A stretch of DNA of 64,000 nucleotides, taken from Mesostigma viride. Lineage: Eukaryota > Streptophyta > Mesostigmatophyceae > Mesostigmatales > Mesostigmataceae. The position numbers and the translations under genes were made by a program. A model generated the notes under the pieces. The model was not told the DNA's origin. It saw only the letters and a list, made by a program, of their open reading frames with translations, and did not search any database. Positions 40,429-50,299 of this stretch are shown here, one piece after another. Every line of letters begins with the position of its first letter. The first letter of the stretch is position 1. Location: assembly GCA_009746045.1 (NCBI GenBank), contig RPFO01000114.1, positions 1,762,411-1,826,410 of the forward strand, in the 5' to 3' direction.

Positions 40429-40520
40429 CGTATGGTTTAGCGCTATGCATTTCTAGTCCCTAGTGTGAAACTCGAAGACGCGCCCACCTCTGTCTTACTG
40501 CAGTTTCACTGCACCCGCTG

Positions 40521-40555
40521 CAGTTTTACTGCAGGATCTTTTTGCAGTAAAACTG
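40521..40555. repeat. Perfect 13-bp-stem hairpin
   Basis: CAGTTTTACTGCA and its exact complement are separated by 9 bp. A related CAGTTTCACTGCA lies just to the left (40501-40513). There is no downstream T-run to suggest a terminator. Confidence 0.5.
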
Positions 40556-41353
40556 TGGGAATGACCAGGGTAGTTGCCATGGTCTTGGCATGCTTGGGTA
40601 TGAGCGTACCCATGGGTATAAACGTACCCATGGTATGTCTCGTTGATATGTTTCTCTCTATGAACATGGATGGTGCTGTCTTTTGTGGCAAAGTGCTCCC
40701 CCCTCAGTCTCCTTGTATGCTGGTGCTGGAACTACCCTTTTGGTGGACCTACTTCGTTGCCAGACGACCCCCTTTTGGGGCTAGATAAGCCTATTTGGGC
40801 CCTAAAGAGGGGTTTGTTTTTGTACTTGTTGCATGTCTCTCTCACATGCATGGCTACACCTCGAGTTTACGTTCTGGAAGTTTGAGGATAGCAACAGTTG
40901 TTTTGCCTGCCCATGTTATTAGGCTTCGCAAGTGTGTTCTCTCCATCATGTTACCCTGTCCATAATTGATAGTTGTTTCGCTTAATAATGTTGACCATGA
41001 GGAAGCGTGAGCATGGCAGCTAGGTTTTTCTAGTAACATGTTTCGCAATCAGCCTTGCTCGCTGCTCCCCCCCCTCTAGTCCAAACTTGGTCTCGCTCTC
41101 TCCTGGCGGATCTTCCTTGACCACGTTGCACTGTCCCGCCCAACTCGTCCCTAACCTTTGAGCTGGAGCTCTGTGGCGTCAAGTAAATGAGAAAGTACAA
41201 TTATGAAGTGTAACGATTAAGGGTTGGCTGGAACGTTTCAACGTCATCGACAGAGCGGAAGGCATGACCGTGAATGCCAAGAGATGCGTCCTGTTGAAAG
41301 TTTTGAATTTGGTGAAGTGGAAAGGTCCTCAAATGGCCTAGAGTGGGTCATAT

Positions 41354-41556
41354 CAAGGAGACAACCAGCGCAGGCCAGAAATCGGGAGAATCCGGACCAT
41401 GGTAGCTCGAGCCTGCCGTTATCTTGTCCGCGTGTTCGAGTCGTTCAGGATGATGAATATGAATGGTGATGGAAATGTGTATCCGTGTGCATTGAAATTA
41501 TGGCTGGCTTACATGTAGAGCGACTAGATGACCTAGACGGTGGGGCCGGAAACATA
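41354..41556 (-). mobile_element. SINE-like repeat, copy A
   Basis: More than 90 percent similar by eye to 56795-56997 (copy C). The common end CAAGGAGACAACC is at the left; the right end diverges after GGGGCCGGAAAC. Read on plus it contains TAGCTCGAG and GTTCGAGTC, resembling tRNA A and B boxes, but the family's fixed end is the left one, which argues that the retroposed RNA is the minus strand. Polarity is therefore uncertain. Confidence 0.65.
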
Positions 41557-41559
41557 TGC

Positions 41560-42270
41560 TCAACACGTGACTTTGTTTGAGTAGCTGGCTGCCTTGGAGC
41601 GCCTTGTCTTGTCGTTGTGTAAGCTTTTTTGTGGTCCCGTGCTCCTAACCATGGGGAGCCTGATCGTACTTGTTGGGCAATTCGTGTCCATTTACGTGTC
41701 AACTGTCACATTTAAAATTCTGTCACATTGGAAAATTCTGTGGTTTTCCCTTGCACGGTAAAATTAAGTGCGACAACTATTCCTGGACGCATGGCGCTCC
41801 AACGTCGAGGAAATACTAGAGTCGTCGTCTGAGAGGAAAGACGTGAAGACCGCGGGAGCCGCACGGCTATCTGTAGGAAGACCTGCATGTAGGGAGACAG
41901 CCACCACATCCCTAGGTGCACACGTACAAGTAAAATTAAGTATAGGATGATCGTGATAACTAGCTCCACTGCTGTTGATTAGTTATTTAATTAACTAGCG
42001 CGACCCGCTGGCTCCGCCAATAAATTGCTGGCCCTGCTAATGCAAATTTCCATGCGCCATATCAATTATTGAGACATATGCCACCAGTGCAGCTCATCAT
42101 CTTATCCGTGGCGCCGGTGCGTCGAGTCGTTCAGGAGGATGGATCCTTAAATGATCAATGAATTAATTAATTGATTAATTAATAAAACTCGTGCTCCCGT
42201 TGGGGAGTCACGGAGCATTAAACCCGATGCATGGGTGGGTGGGTACACGCAATTACCGCGGCCGGTGTAA
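41560..42270. other. AT-rich spacer
   Basis: No gene. AATTAATTAATTGATTAATTAATAA at 42157-42182 followed by the stem-loop CTCCCGTTGGGGAG (42193-42206) is a reversed LINE-family 3' end of the TAAT-tail type. Confidence 0.45.
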
Positions 42271-42274
42271 GCTA

Positions 42275-42333
42275 TCTACAAAATTAAATAAAATTAAATT
42301 ATAACATGACTCCATTGGGAGATCATGTAGCAC
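42275..42333 (-). mobile_element. LINE 3' terminus, about 55 bp
   Basis: The AATTT-type tail and the stem-loop CTCCCAATGGAG are all that remains of a minus-strand LINE end before an opposite ORF1 fragment starts at 42335. Confidence 0.55.
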
Positions 42334-42334
42334 T

Positions 42335-42560
42335 CCAGCTGGCGTTCCTTAAATGCCGCAAGAAGCTCTCGGAGACTCGCTTCACGCTGGACGACGACTT
42401 GACCTTGGCCCAGCAACAGCGGCGACGCGAGCTATGGCCGACCTACCTTCAGCTCCGGTAGCGTGCAGGGGGGAAGCCGGTATACTGGAGGGGGGCGGTC
42501 ATCCACGTTGACCACAAGCCCTGGCAGGCCCCTCCTGCCACTCCAGACTAGGGAATATAC
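42335..42560 (+). pseudogene. ORF1 C-terminal fragment
   Basis: Nearly identical to 16675-16905 (LAFLKCRKKL then DDDLTLAQQQRRRELWPTYL), but a TAG interrupts it at the residue after LQLR. It starts at almost the same ORF1 position as the 16664 junction. Confidence 0.65.
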
Positions 42561-42571
42561 CAGTAGTGTAG

Positions 42572-42920
42572 ATTAGATTAATTAATTAATTAAAATCATA
42601 GCTCCGTGGGGAGCATATGTAACACATAGCCCTGAGAAAGGGGCATCTATGGGTTTGTAATACAATCAGGGCGACAACCTGCAGGTGTAGGATGTACAAC
42701 TATCACCTGCTCTGGGTGCACTAGGTGCACCTGCACCTCCATGATGGTTCATGCCTCCTAAACAAGCACAGGCACCCAGGGGGGGCTTGAGGAGAGGGCC
42801 AAGAAGGCCTGCATGACATATGGGGTGGAAGGTATGTGGCTAGGCTATAGCTAGGGTACACATGGCCTCTCAGCAGGGAGTAACTCCCTGCATGGGCAAA
42901 GCATGACTCTACATTGCTAC
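42572..42920 (-). mobile_element. ORF1-family 3'UTR, reversed
   Basis: A TTAA-type tail (42572-42592), stem-loop CTCCCCACGGAG and 3'UTR match the plus-strand 44395-44700 segment in reverse orientation. Confidence 0.55.
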
Positions 42921-42964
42921 GGCTATTGCAAGGGCGGGTGTGGGCCCATCGCGTAGGCATACAT

Positions 42965-43187
42965 CAAAGAGACAACCAGCGCAGGCCAGAAATCGGGAGA
43001 ATCCGGACCATGCTAGCTCGAGCCTGCCGTTATCTTTTCCGCGTTTTCGAGTCGTTCAGGATGATGAAGATGAATGGTGATGGAAATGTGTATCCTTGTG
43101 CATTGAAATTATGGCTGGCTTACGTGTGGAGCGACTAGATGACCTAGACGGTGGGGCCGGAAACAGCATGCTTGATCAGGGCGTGTG
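42965..43187 (-). mobile_element. SINE-like repeat, copy B
   Basis: Full-length relative of copy C, from CAAAGAGACAACCAGC to GATCAGGGCGTGTG. No clear target duplication was seen. Confidence 0.65.
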
Positions 43188-43225
43188 TTTCTAGCCTAAC
43201 TGGCCGGGAGTGTATACATGGCCAC

Positions 43226-43892
43226 TCCTACACACAGATCTCGAGTGATTTATCTAGTACCAAATCCGAAAGGCTTGCATCACTCCCCGGACAGGAGAAC
43301 TTTTGCGGATGACTGTAGGTGTAAGTTGGCGATGCCATGGTAACCGGAGACGTCCGTCCTATAGTCAGCAAAATTGGTGCGAGAGGTCCCCAGTTCGATT
43401 CCGGTCGGATTCATTTGCAGATCGCGTTTTCCGCGTTTTCCGCGGCCTGGCACTGAACGCAAAGGTTTTCACCTTTGCGGAGTGTCTGATCAGAATATAC
43501 GCTTGGCTGATTTCGATAGTATCGGCTACGCCCCCTTCTACTAAAAAGAAGGATTCAGCCGTGTTCAGCCCGTCTCACGGTGCGAGACTGAACAAGTCTC
43601 GCGTGCAGACACGTGTGTAGTACTCCTACACACAGATCTCGAGTGATTTATCTAGTACCAAATCCGAAAGGCTTGCATCACTCCCCGGACAGGAGAACTT
43701 TTGCGGATGACTGTAGGTGTAAGTTGGCGATGCCATGGTAACCGGAGACGTCCGTCCTATAGTCAGCAAAATTGGTGCGAGAGGTCCCCAGTTCGATTCC
43801 GGTCGGATTCATTTGCAGATCGCGTTTTCCGCGTTTTCCGCGGCCTGGCACTGAACGCAAAGGTTTTCACCTTTGCGGAGTGTCTGATCAGA
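43226..43892. mobile_element. Short element with long direct terminal repeats and 12-bp TSD
   Basis: Two near-identical direct repeats of about 269 bp (43226-43494 and 43624-43892) flank a unique core of about 129 bp. The whole is flanked by identical ATACATGGCCAC (43214-43225 and 43893-43904). Each repeat contains a tRNA-like stretch on plus with GTTCGATTCC (B-box like) and possible acceptor arms TCCGTCC and GGTCGGA. The layout looks like a miniature LTR (TRIM) or a dimeric retroposon; the long TSD favours target-primed retroposition, as in SINE dimers or Penelope-derived elements. No protein is encoded. Confidence 0.7.
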
Positions 43893-43934
43893 ATACATGG
43901 CCACGTCACTAAGCTTTCTAGTCTACACTACTGA

Positions 43935-44701
43935 GCACTATATATTTCCTAGGCTGGGGTGGCTGGGGTGGCTGGGGTTGCAGGGGTCGCCTGCCAGGGC
44001 TTGTGGGCGACGTAGATGTCCGCCCCCTTCCAGTAGACCGGCTTCTGCCCCGCCGTCTGCCGAAGCTGGAGGTAGGTCGGCCATAACTCCCGTCGCCGTT
44101 GTTGCTGCGTCAAGGTCAAGTCGTCGTCCAGCGTGTACATAGGCGGTACCCCCAAGCCGCTTGCGACACTTGAGGAACTCCATCTTATCCGCCATGGTGT
44201 CAAAGGTGAGGAGCAAGGGGGATAGTAGTAGATTAGATAGGCTTAGCCTTTGCAAGTGGCCCACGCGCATGTGCGCCCATAATGGCCCCCATGGATGATG
44301 CTTTCAGTATCTAGCCGCGCCCAGCCTACAATGGGACCTCCCATGGATGATGCATTAAGAATTTAGCCATGCGATGCCTATGCAGGGAGTTACTCTCTGC
44401 TGAGATGCCATGTGTACACCAGCTATAGCCTAGCCACATACCCTCCACCCCATATGTCATGCAGGCCTTCTAGGCCCTCTCCTCAAGCCCCCCCTGGGTG
44501 CCTGTGCTTGTTAAGGAGGCATGAACCATCATGGCGGTGCAGGTGCACCTTGTGCACCCAGAGCAGGTGACAGTTGTACATCCTCCACCTGCAGGTTGTA
44601 GCCCTGATTGTATTACAAACCCATAGATGCCCCTTTCTCAGGCCCGGGCTATGTGTTACATATGCTCCCAACGGAGCTATGATTTTAATTAATTAATTAA
44701 T
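43935..44701 (+). mobile_element. ORF1-family copy with 5' inversion
   Basis: The 3'UTR (44222-44682), stem-loop CTCCCAACGGAG and TTAA tail run on plus and match 16905-17340. The ORF1 C-terminal domain (DDDLTLTQQQRRRELWPTYL then PVYWKGADIYVAHKPW, ending at 43949) lies upstream but on minus. This is the geometry expected from twin priming, a known outcome of L1-type integration. Confidence 0.7.
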
Positions 44702-44805
44702 GTAGCACTTCTAGCATTAATTAATTAGACTCGTGCTCCCGTTGGGGAGTCACGGAGCATTAACCTCGATGGATGGATTGAATTGAATTCTAACATAACT
44801 CCGTT

Positions 44806-44817
44806 GGGAGTATATAT
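44806..44817. repeat. Left 12-bp target-site duplication
   Basis: GGGAGTATATAT is identical to 48238-48249 on the other side of the RLE retrotransposon. Confidence 0.85.
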
Positions 44818-47800
44818 TAAAAATATAATTACTTACAGCAGAGTGAAATCACTCAAACCAAAGCAAACGCCCAGCTATAAACCTATATACAGAGCCATGT
44901 CAAAGCTCGATACTACGATAAGACCAATGGAAACGCCTAACGGGAGGAACCTAATAGCCCTGCTGCACCGCAAAATCAGCCCGCGTACGGCGGAGCATGA
45001 TGTCAGCCATGGCCCGAGTCAGCGCCACCGACAAGCGGTCAAGCGCTGACGCCAATATGACGTCCAGGTCCGCGCCGACCATGGGGCCCGCTGGCCCTCC
45101 AGGTCCAGCCGGTCCTCCCGGAGCCGGCAACACTCCTTGAAGAAGGCGGAGGTCAGGGGCCCCATGGCCCCAAACTCCTCCAGGACAAAGGGCACCACAC
45201 GATGGTGCCCGACGTCGCCGTAGGCCAGGAGCTTGGCCCGCTCCGCCCGGTCCGCCGTGTAACCCTGCCGTGAGGGAGGCCCCAGCCACGTGGCTAAGAG
45301 CCAAGGGCCGCGCCACCGAAACGTCAATAAGCAGATGCCGGCCACCCCCCTCAAAGTCCAGCACCACGATGTCAGGCCGGTGGTTGGGGGAATAGAAGGC
45401 AGCGCCATCCGCATCCTCGGACCGGATGTTCGCGTGGGGGAAAACCGACCGAATCATGGCGAGCACCACCGTCAGGAGGACAGTGTGCAAATACAAATAC
45501 CAATTCTGATTCTGTTGGCCCCCCATGCAGGCAAGGTAGTGAGTCCCCGTGGGATCCAGCGGCTGCCCACAGCTACCACAAGGCCGCCCGGCCGGAACAA
45601 GAGGCTGCGGGGCAAATAGCTGGTGCCGGAGCGCCACCGAGTAGTGGCTGGGAGCCAAGGCGAATGGGGGGGCCATGGGAAGAGCACGAAGGTACGCCGA
45701 GCCCACACTCCGCAAGGAAAGCGAGAACAGCCACGCACGTCCCTGGGCGTTGAGGTCCGCAAAAAGAGCAATCCAATCAGCCGTGTGCAGAATACCCGCG
45801 TAGGTTTTCTGGTGTTTATCGATGACGCGAGCAGGGAATGCGGCGGGAGATTGAACGGAGGCGACCGAGGGAGTGCCGCGAGGGAGGTGGCGCTGTACCG
45901 CCTGAGCGGCACGGACGGGAGAACAGGCCTGCTGGATCTCAGCATAGGCCTCCTGGATGGCGGTGACGAAGGGCAAAGGGCTGCTGGGGTCCAGGAGGTC
46001 AGGCGCTGCCGTTGCCAAAAGGGGCAGGAGCCGGCAGCTTTCCGCCCACGACTGAGCGACGGAGCCCAAAAATGCTGCTGGGGCCAGCCGGGCGGCACGA
46101 GTCAGACCGCAGCCACCCATCCGTGCAGGCAGGGAGGCAATGCGAATAGCATGTGGCGGGAGGTCGGGGCCCGGGACCAGCTGCGCCAAGGCCGACTGGA
46201 TGCGTTCGTCGTGGCCCTCGGCGGCCAGCCGGACCTGAGCCGGAAGAGCGCCCCGGAGCCAGTGAACGACGCGAGGGTGAGCGCAAAACCACAGAAGCAG
46301 ACCCTTGGTCTGCGAATCATGAAGGCGCGCAATCAAGGGCAGTACCTCAGTGCGTGCCTCGAGGGCGGCCCGCAGAGCATCGATGACAAACGCGGGGTCG
46401 CCAACCGGAACGCCGAGGACATCCAACCCATGGAGGCGCTCGTCCCGGCCCAAGAGCTGGGGCGGAAAGCCGGAGCAATCACCTTGGGGCGAGTACACCG
46501 CGCACTTGGCCAGGGTCAACTGGAGGTTGATGTCGGCCACCGCGGTCTGCAGTGCCAGCAGAGCCGCGGTGGTGTCCGGCACAGGGCCCAGAAGGTAGAT
46601 ATCATCCAAGTAGGCCTGAATAGCGACCGCCGGGTGGGCAGCATGGACCGCTTGGAGGCAACCCTGGAGGGGGGCGGCAAAGTACAGGGGTCCCAGGGGG
46701 TCCCCTTGCTGGGTGCCCGACCGCGACAGCAGGCCGCCGCGAGTGCCGTCCTCCATGATGTGAACCAGTTGGCCGGGCTGGCCGTAGCACACGGCTGTCC
46801 AAGCGTACAAGTCCTCGAAGGACTCCATGACGGCCGCAAACATGCTGGCGCGGGACAGACTGTTGAACGCGTTGTGGCAGTCGACCTTGACGACAGCGTG
46901 GGTGGGGTGGGCCTCGAGGTAGGCCTGCACCGAATGGATGAGGATATCCGCCCCGCCTGGAGTCGTCACCCCCAGCTGGGCCGCCACCGAGGTCTCACCC
47001 GCTGCGAGGGGCGGGCAGAAAAAGGCACGGAGCTCGGGCGCCTTTTGGCGGCAGATCACTTTGCCCACGAGCTTGCGGAGCACCTCACCGCAGGCGATCG
47101 GGCGCACCTTGCCCTCGGGGGGGGCAAGACACCCTTGAGCAGAGCGAGGAGGCGAGCGCCCGCTAACCACTCGCGCGCAGCGGGAGGAACGCGACCAGCC
47201 GCCAGGTCAATGAGGGTGTCAAAGAGAATGTCCTCGCCCCCATGCCCCACCAGGACCTCCAAGTGCTCGTAGCGCCAGCCCGACGGCCCGGTAGAGGAAG
47301 CCCGCGGGACCGCACGCATCACCTCCAGGAAGCAGTCGCGGTCCAGCCGGAGGGGGGCCGGCAGGGGGTCCGGCACGGGCAGCTGGAATCCGGGCTCCGC
47401 AGGGTGAAGAGCCTCCAAGGCCGCCAGGGTAGCCGCATTGGCGGGGGCCAGCTTGGCCATTTCCAAGCGGGTCATGGCCCGGCTGAGCTGCCCCTCGCGG
47501 ACGAGGCGGATGACGTCGGCGGCCACCCGCTCGAAGTTGACCTCCCCCGACAGCCGGGCCGTGCGCGGGGGCGGCACGCCAAACAGCCCCTCCCAGTCCC
47601 CCTGCAGAAAGCGTCGGCAACGGGCAATAACCGCACCCTGGAGGCCGCGCACACCACGCCCGAGAGGGGTGAGGAGCAGGCGGGGGGTCACCATGTGCAG
47701 TTTAAAGCCCAGCGGGTCGTCCGGAGCGGCGTGCATGCGCCGGAGAGAAACGATTGCACATTGCGCGAAAAGGCTACGCGCGCGGTGGGGGAGGTCGGTC

Positions 47801-48237
47801 AGGGTAGACGTCGGGTTGATGGCGCATGCATCCCAGGGAACCGTGTCAAGCCAACGCCAACTGGCCGAGTAGTCGGGCGGCGGGGGCTGGGAGCAGGTGG
47901 GAGCCGAGGCGGGAGGGGGGGAGGGGGCCGGGACTGCTGGCCGGTTGAGGGGCCGTTGAGCAACACAGGCGCGCGCGTGCTGAGCGCGCCCGTGAATGGA
48001 GTACACCCGCTGGCAGTGAGCTTCCGGGCACCGGTAACAGCTCATGGCCTGCAGATCCGCCGCGCCGAGATCGGGGTGCACAGCGCGAAGGTGCTGGCAG
48101 AGGAGGTTACGGTTGTGGAACACACCAGCACACGGGGACCCCGTGGGAAGCAGCACGGCACACCGGTGAAGGCCGTCGGCGGGCGCTGAGTGGCGGGGAG
48201 CGGCGCCAGCAAAGGCAGGACGTGGGGCCTGCGGCCT
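44818..48237 (-). mobile_element. RLE-type non-LTR retrotransposon, frameshifted
   Basis: A 3,420-bp element bounded by a 12-bp TSD. On minus, a single long coding region has N-terminal zinc-finger-like motifs (C-x12-H-x4-H in CAGVFHNRNLLCQHLRAVH; a CCHC-like motif in YRCPEAHCQRVYSIHGRAQ), then RT motifs KVDCHNAFNSLSR (A), GTQQGDPLGPLYF (B) and AYLDDIYLLG (C). A C-terminal restriction-like endonuclease signature follows (RPDIVVLDFEGG, then LIDVSVARP). This order is that of R2/NeSL/Utopia-like elements; the clade is not resolved. The frame breaks at an 8-G tract (47117-47124), and the C-terminus is split between frames from about 45270 to 45090. The only upstream ATG (48258) lies in flanking DNA, so the 5' end may be truncated. 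Inactive as it stands. Confidence 0.85.
44951..47170 (-). pseudogene. RT and endonuclease frame of the RLE retrotransposon
   Basis: Begins without an ATG in the palm region (EGKVRPIACGEVLRKLVGKV) and ends at 44951 (ADIMLRRTRADFAVQQGY). It has intact RT motifs A, B and C and the PD-D-type endonuclease residues. After about 45270 the conserved C-terminus (YTADRAERAKLLAYGDVGHH) is in another frame, so residues here in between are frameshifted. Confidence 0.8.
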
Positions 48238-48258
48238 GGGAGTATATATGTAGCACAT
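47125..48258 (-). pseudogene. N-terminal frame of the RLE retrotransposon
   Basis: Encodes the zinc fingers, a Pro-rich linker and the region before the RT (ASSTGPSGWRYEHLEVLVGH), ending in frame at the G-tract where the RT frame takes over. Gaining one base in the tract would join the two frames, so this is either a genuine one-base deletion or a homopolymer sequencing error. Confidence 0.7.
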
Positions 48259-48540
48259 AGCCCTTGAGAGGGGGCATATGGCCTATCATACATCCTAAGC
48301 TACTTCCTGCAAGGGTGGGGATGTAAAGGACCCTTGCTCGAGGTGCACCAGGGCACGTGCATCCCCATGATCTTCAAGCTATGCCCAGCGAAGGGGGAGC
48401 CTGTCATGGGGGGGAAGATCAGCATAGCTATACAAAGAAGCTAGGGCATGGCGTCTCAGCAGAGAGGTACTCCCTGCATGGGCACAGCATAACTAAATAA
48501 AGCTAGGCATCATCTGGAGTGTGGCTCATCATGGATGGAT
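48238..48540 (-). mobile_element. ORF1-family 3'UTR split by the RLE insertion
   Basis: Reversed copy of the 3'UTR seen at 3370-3625. Its last bases (stem-loop and AATTC tail) lie at 44777-44817 on the far side of the RLE element, so this was the landing site. GGGAGTATATAT at 48238-48249 is the right target duplication. Confidence 0.75.
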
Positions 48541-48754
48541 GGGTGGGTGCAAACAGTCCTACCGGTCTAAGCTATCTACATCAGCTACCTACGACATCTA
48601 TCTAACAGCAACTAACTACAACATCTATCTATACAGCATCACGTGGCCCTAGGGGAGCTGTCGATCTGGCGTGCCTCCCGTGGGTTTGCACATGCGGGCG
48701 CTTCCCCACAGGGGGGGGCTCGTTGTCCTCTATGACCTGGGCCCACTTAATCAT

Positions 48755-48860
48755 TAATTAATTAATAGAAACGTGACTGCGTCACGTGAGCATAAATCCT
48801 CAGTGGGAGGGGAACATGGGATGGAATGGATGGTATAAGCTATCTAGGTCCTAGTTACAG
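48755..48860 (-). mobile_element. LINE-family 3' terminus
   Basis: An ATTA-type tail (48755-48772) is followed by a different hairpin, CGTGACTGCGTCACG, in the position of the usual stem-loop. Confidence 0.4.
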
Positions 48861-48861
48861 G

Positions 48862-49345
48862 GGTGTGGGCCCACTTGGCCTTGTCCATCATCTTCTTCCA
48901 AATCACGGAGAGGCCTAGGCCCCCCATGTCCTCTTCTAGCTGTTCTTTGAAGGTGCGGGCCTTGCGGCGTCTAACGTCAGGGGGCCCGGCCCACGTACGT
49001 CAGGAGGTGCCAGCCAGGCTGAGCTGGTCGCAGTCCTGCGGGGGGGCCACGTGAGGTGTCTACCTGGTTGGTGCGAGCTAGGTGCCCTACTTGCTGCAGG
49101 CGCCGCTGCTTAATGGTGCTGGTGATATATGGCATGCCCTGGTACAGGTCCTCATTGCGGACATGAGCAGCATATCCTACTCTGAAAATGGAACGCAGCA
49201 TGTTTGTGACCGCGCCGTCCAGCTTGCGGGCCAGGTCGGCGGTGAGGGTCCACGTCTCGGCCCCATACATGAGAACAGGAAGGACGATCGAGGACGTAGC
49301 ACATATTCCCGTGTAGCACATATTCCCTCTTCTTGTCCTGCATAG
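48862..49345 (-). pseudogene. LINE ORF2 C-terminal fragment
   Basis: Minus strand encodes SIVLPVLMYGAETWTLTADL, then the region GMPYITSTIKQRRLQQVGHL and VGRAP. This is the part after the RT catalytic core in APE-type LINEs. 5' truncated; frames are broken. Confidence 0.7.
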
Positions 49346-49469
49346 CAGTCAGATTAGAATGTCAGATTAGAATGTTGTTAGATAGATGTAGTATGTAGCC
49401 GATGTAGATAGACTAGACCGGTAGGACTGTTTGCACCCATCCATCCATCCACCCATCGGGGTTAATGCT

Positions 49470-49935
49470 CCGTGACTCCCCAACGGGAGCACGAGTCTAA
49501 TTAATTAATTAATTAATAGCAGTCCAAGCAAGAGAGAGGGAGTGAATGCGATGTTCAAACTGAGCTGGGACCACTAGGTCAGCCAGCAACTGCTGTGGGT
49601 AGGTCATGACATGTTTGCCTACCTTCTTAGGAATGTCCTTGGGGCCAGGCCAGGTCAGCTAGGATATGCCGCCCTGGCTGGCCAAGCCGCTGGGGGCCGG
49701 CCAAACCGAGGTCGGTGTCTACCTGGCTGGTGCGAGCAAGATGTCCTACGAATGCTATCCTACGCTGTCTAATCTCGTCCGAAATGCGAGGCATGCCCTG
49801 GTACAAAGATTCTAAAGACCTATGCGTGGAAAACCCTACATTCAGGGCCTGATGGATCATCCTGGTTACCGTGCCGTTCTGCTTGGCCGCCAGCGTGTCC
49901 GTGAGCGTCCATGCCTCGCTATCTACAAGCTATCT
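49470..49935 (-). pseudogene. LINE ORF2 C-terminal fragment with TAAT-type tail
   Basis: Minus strand carries SLESLYQGMPRISDEIRQRR and IAFVGHLARTSQVDT, close to 16130-16381. At its left an AATTA tail (49498-49516) follows the stem-loop CTCCCCAACGGGAG of another, plus-oriented end, so two elements abut. Confidence 0.65.
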
Positions 49936-49939
49936 ACCA

Positions 49940-50299
49940 AATTAATTACCAACCTACAATATCTACAAATAGACCTGCCCGCTATTGCCCCGCTGTCGGG
50001 GGCGGTGGCATGTTTGGATTGGACGCGCATAACTTGGGGAGCTCCCAATAGTCGGGAAATGGTGGTAATGCCTCAAATAGTTAAGAAGATTAGTATCCGG
50101 TAGAAATTATTGCCCCCGAGGATTGCCGCTAAACTAGCGACCGCCTCGTCTGCCATTACTGTAGAAGACAGCGAACAGGGGTAAAACAGCCGGTATACAT
50201 GAATTCCAGCTGAACGTGATAAATAAGAGCAGCACAACTGCACTGGCAACCCTACCAACTCGCCGCCCGGTGAGGCCAGGAACCTTGCCCCGCCAGGGG
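49940..50299. other. Spacer downstream of RRP36
   Basis: No gene or array seen; includes the presumed RRP36 3'UTR. Confidence 0.4.

Larger units (their letters stand above)
39850..41353. other. Spacer with micro-insertions
   Basis: Apart from the listed insertions and hairpin, only unremarkable short open frames are present. Confidence 0.4.

Noticed and set aside
43320-43420. Functional tRNA gene
   Set aside because: A B-box-like GTTCGATTCC and partial acceptor pairing are present, but there is no proper anticodon arm and the copy is part of a repeated element.
43226-43892. Hammerhead ribozyme (retrozyme)
   Set aside because: No CTGANGA core with matching GAAA was found on either strand.
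45623-47272. 549-codon plus-strand frame
   Set aside because: Antisense shadow of the GC-rich RT coding region of the RLE element; no domain recognisable.
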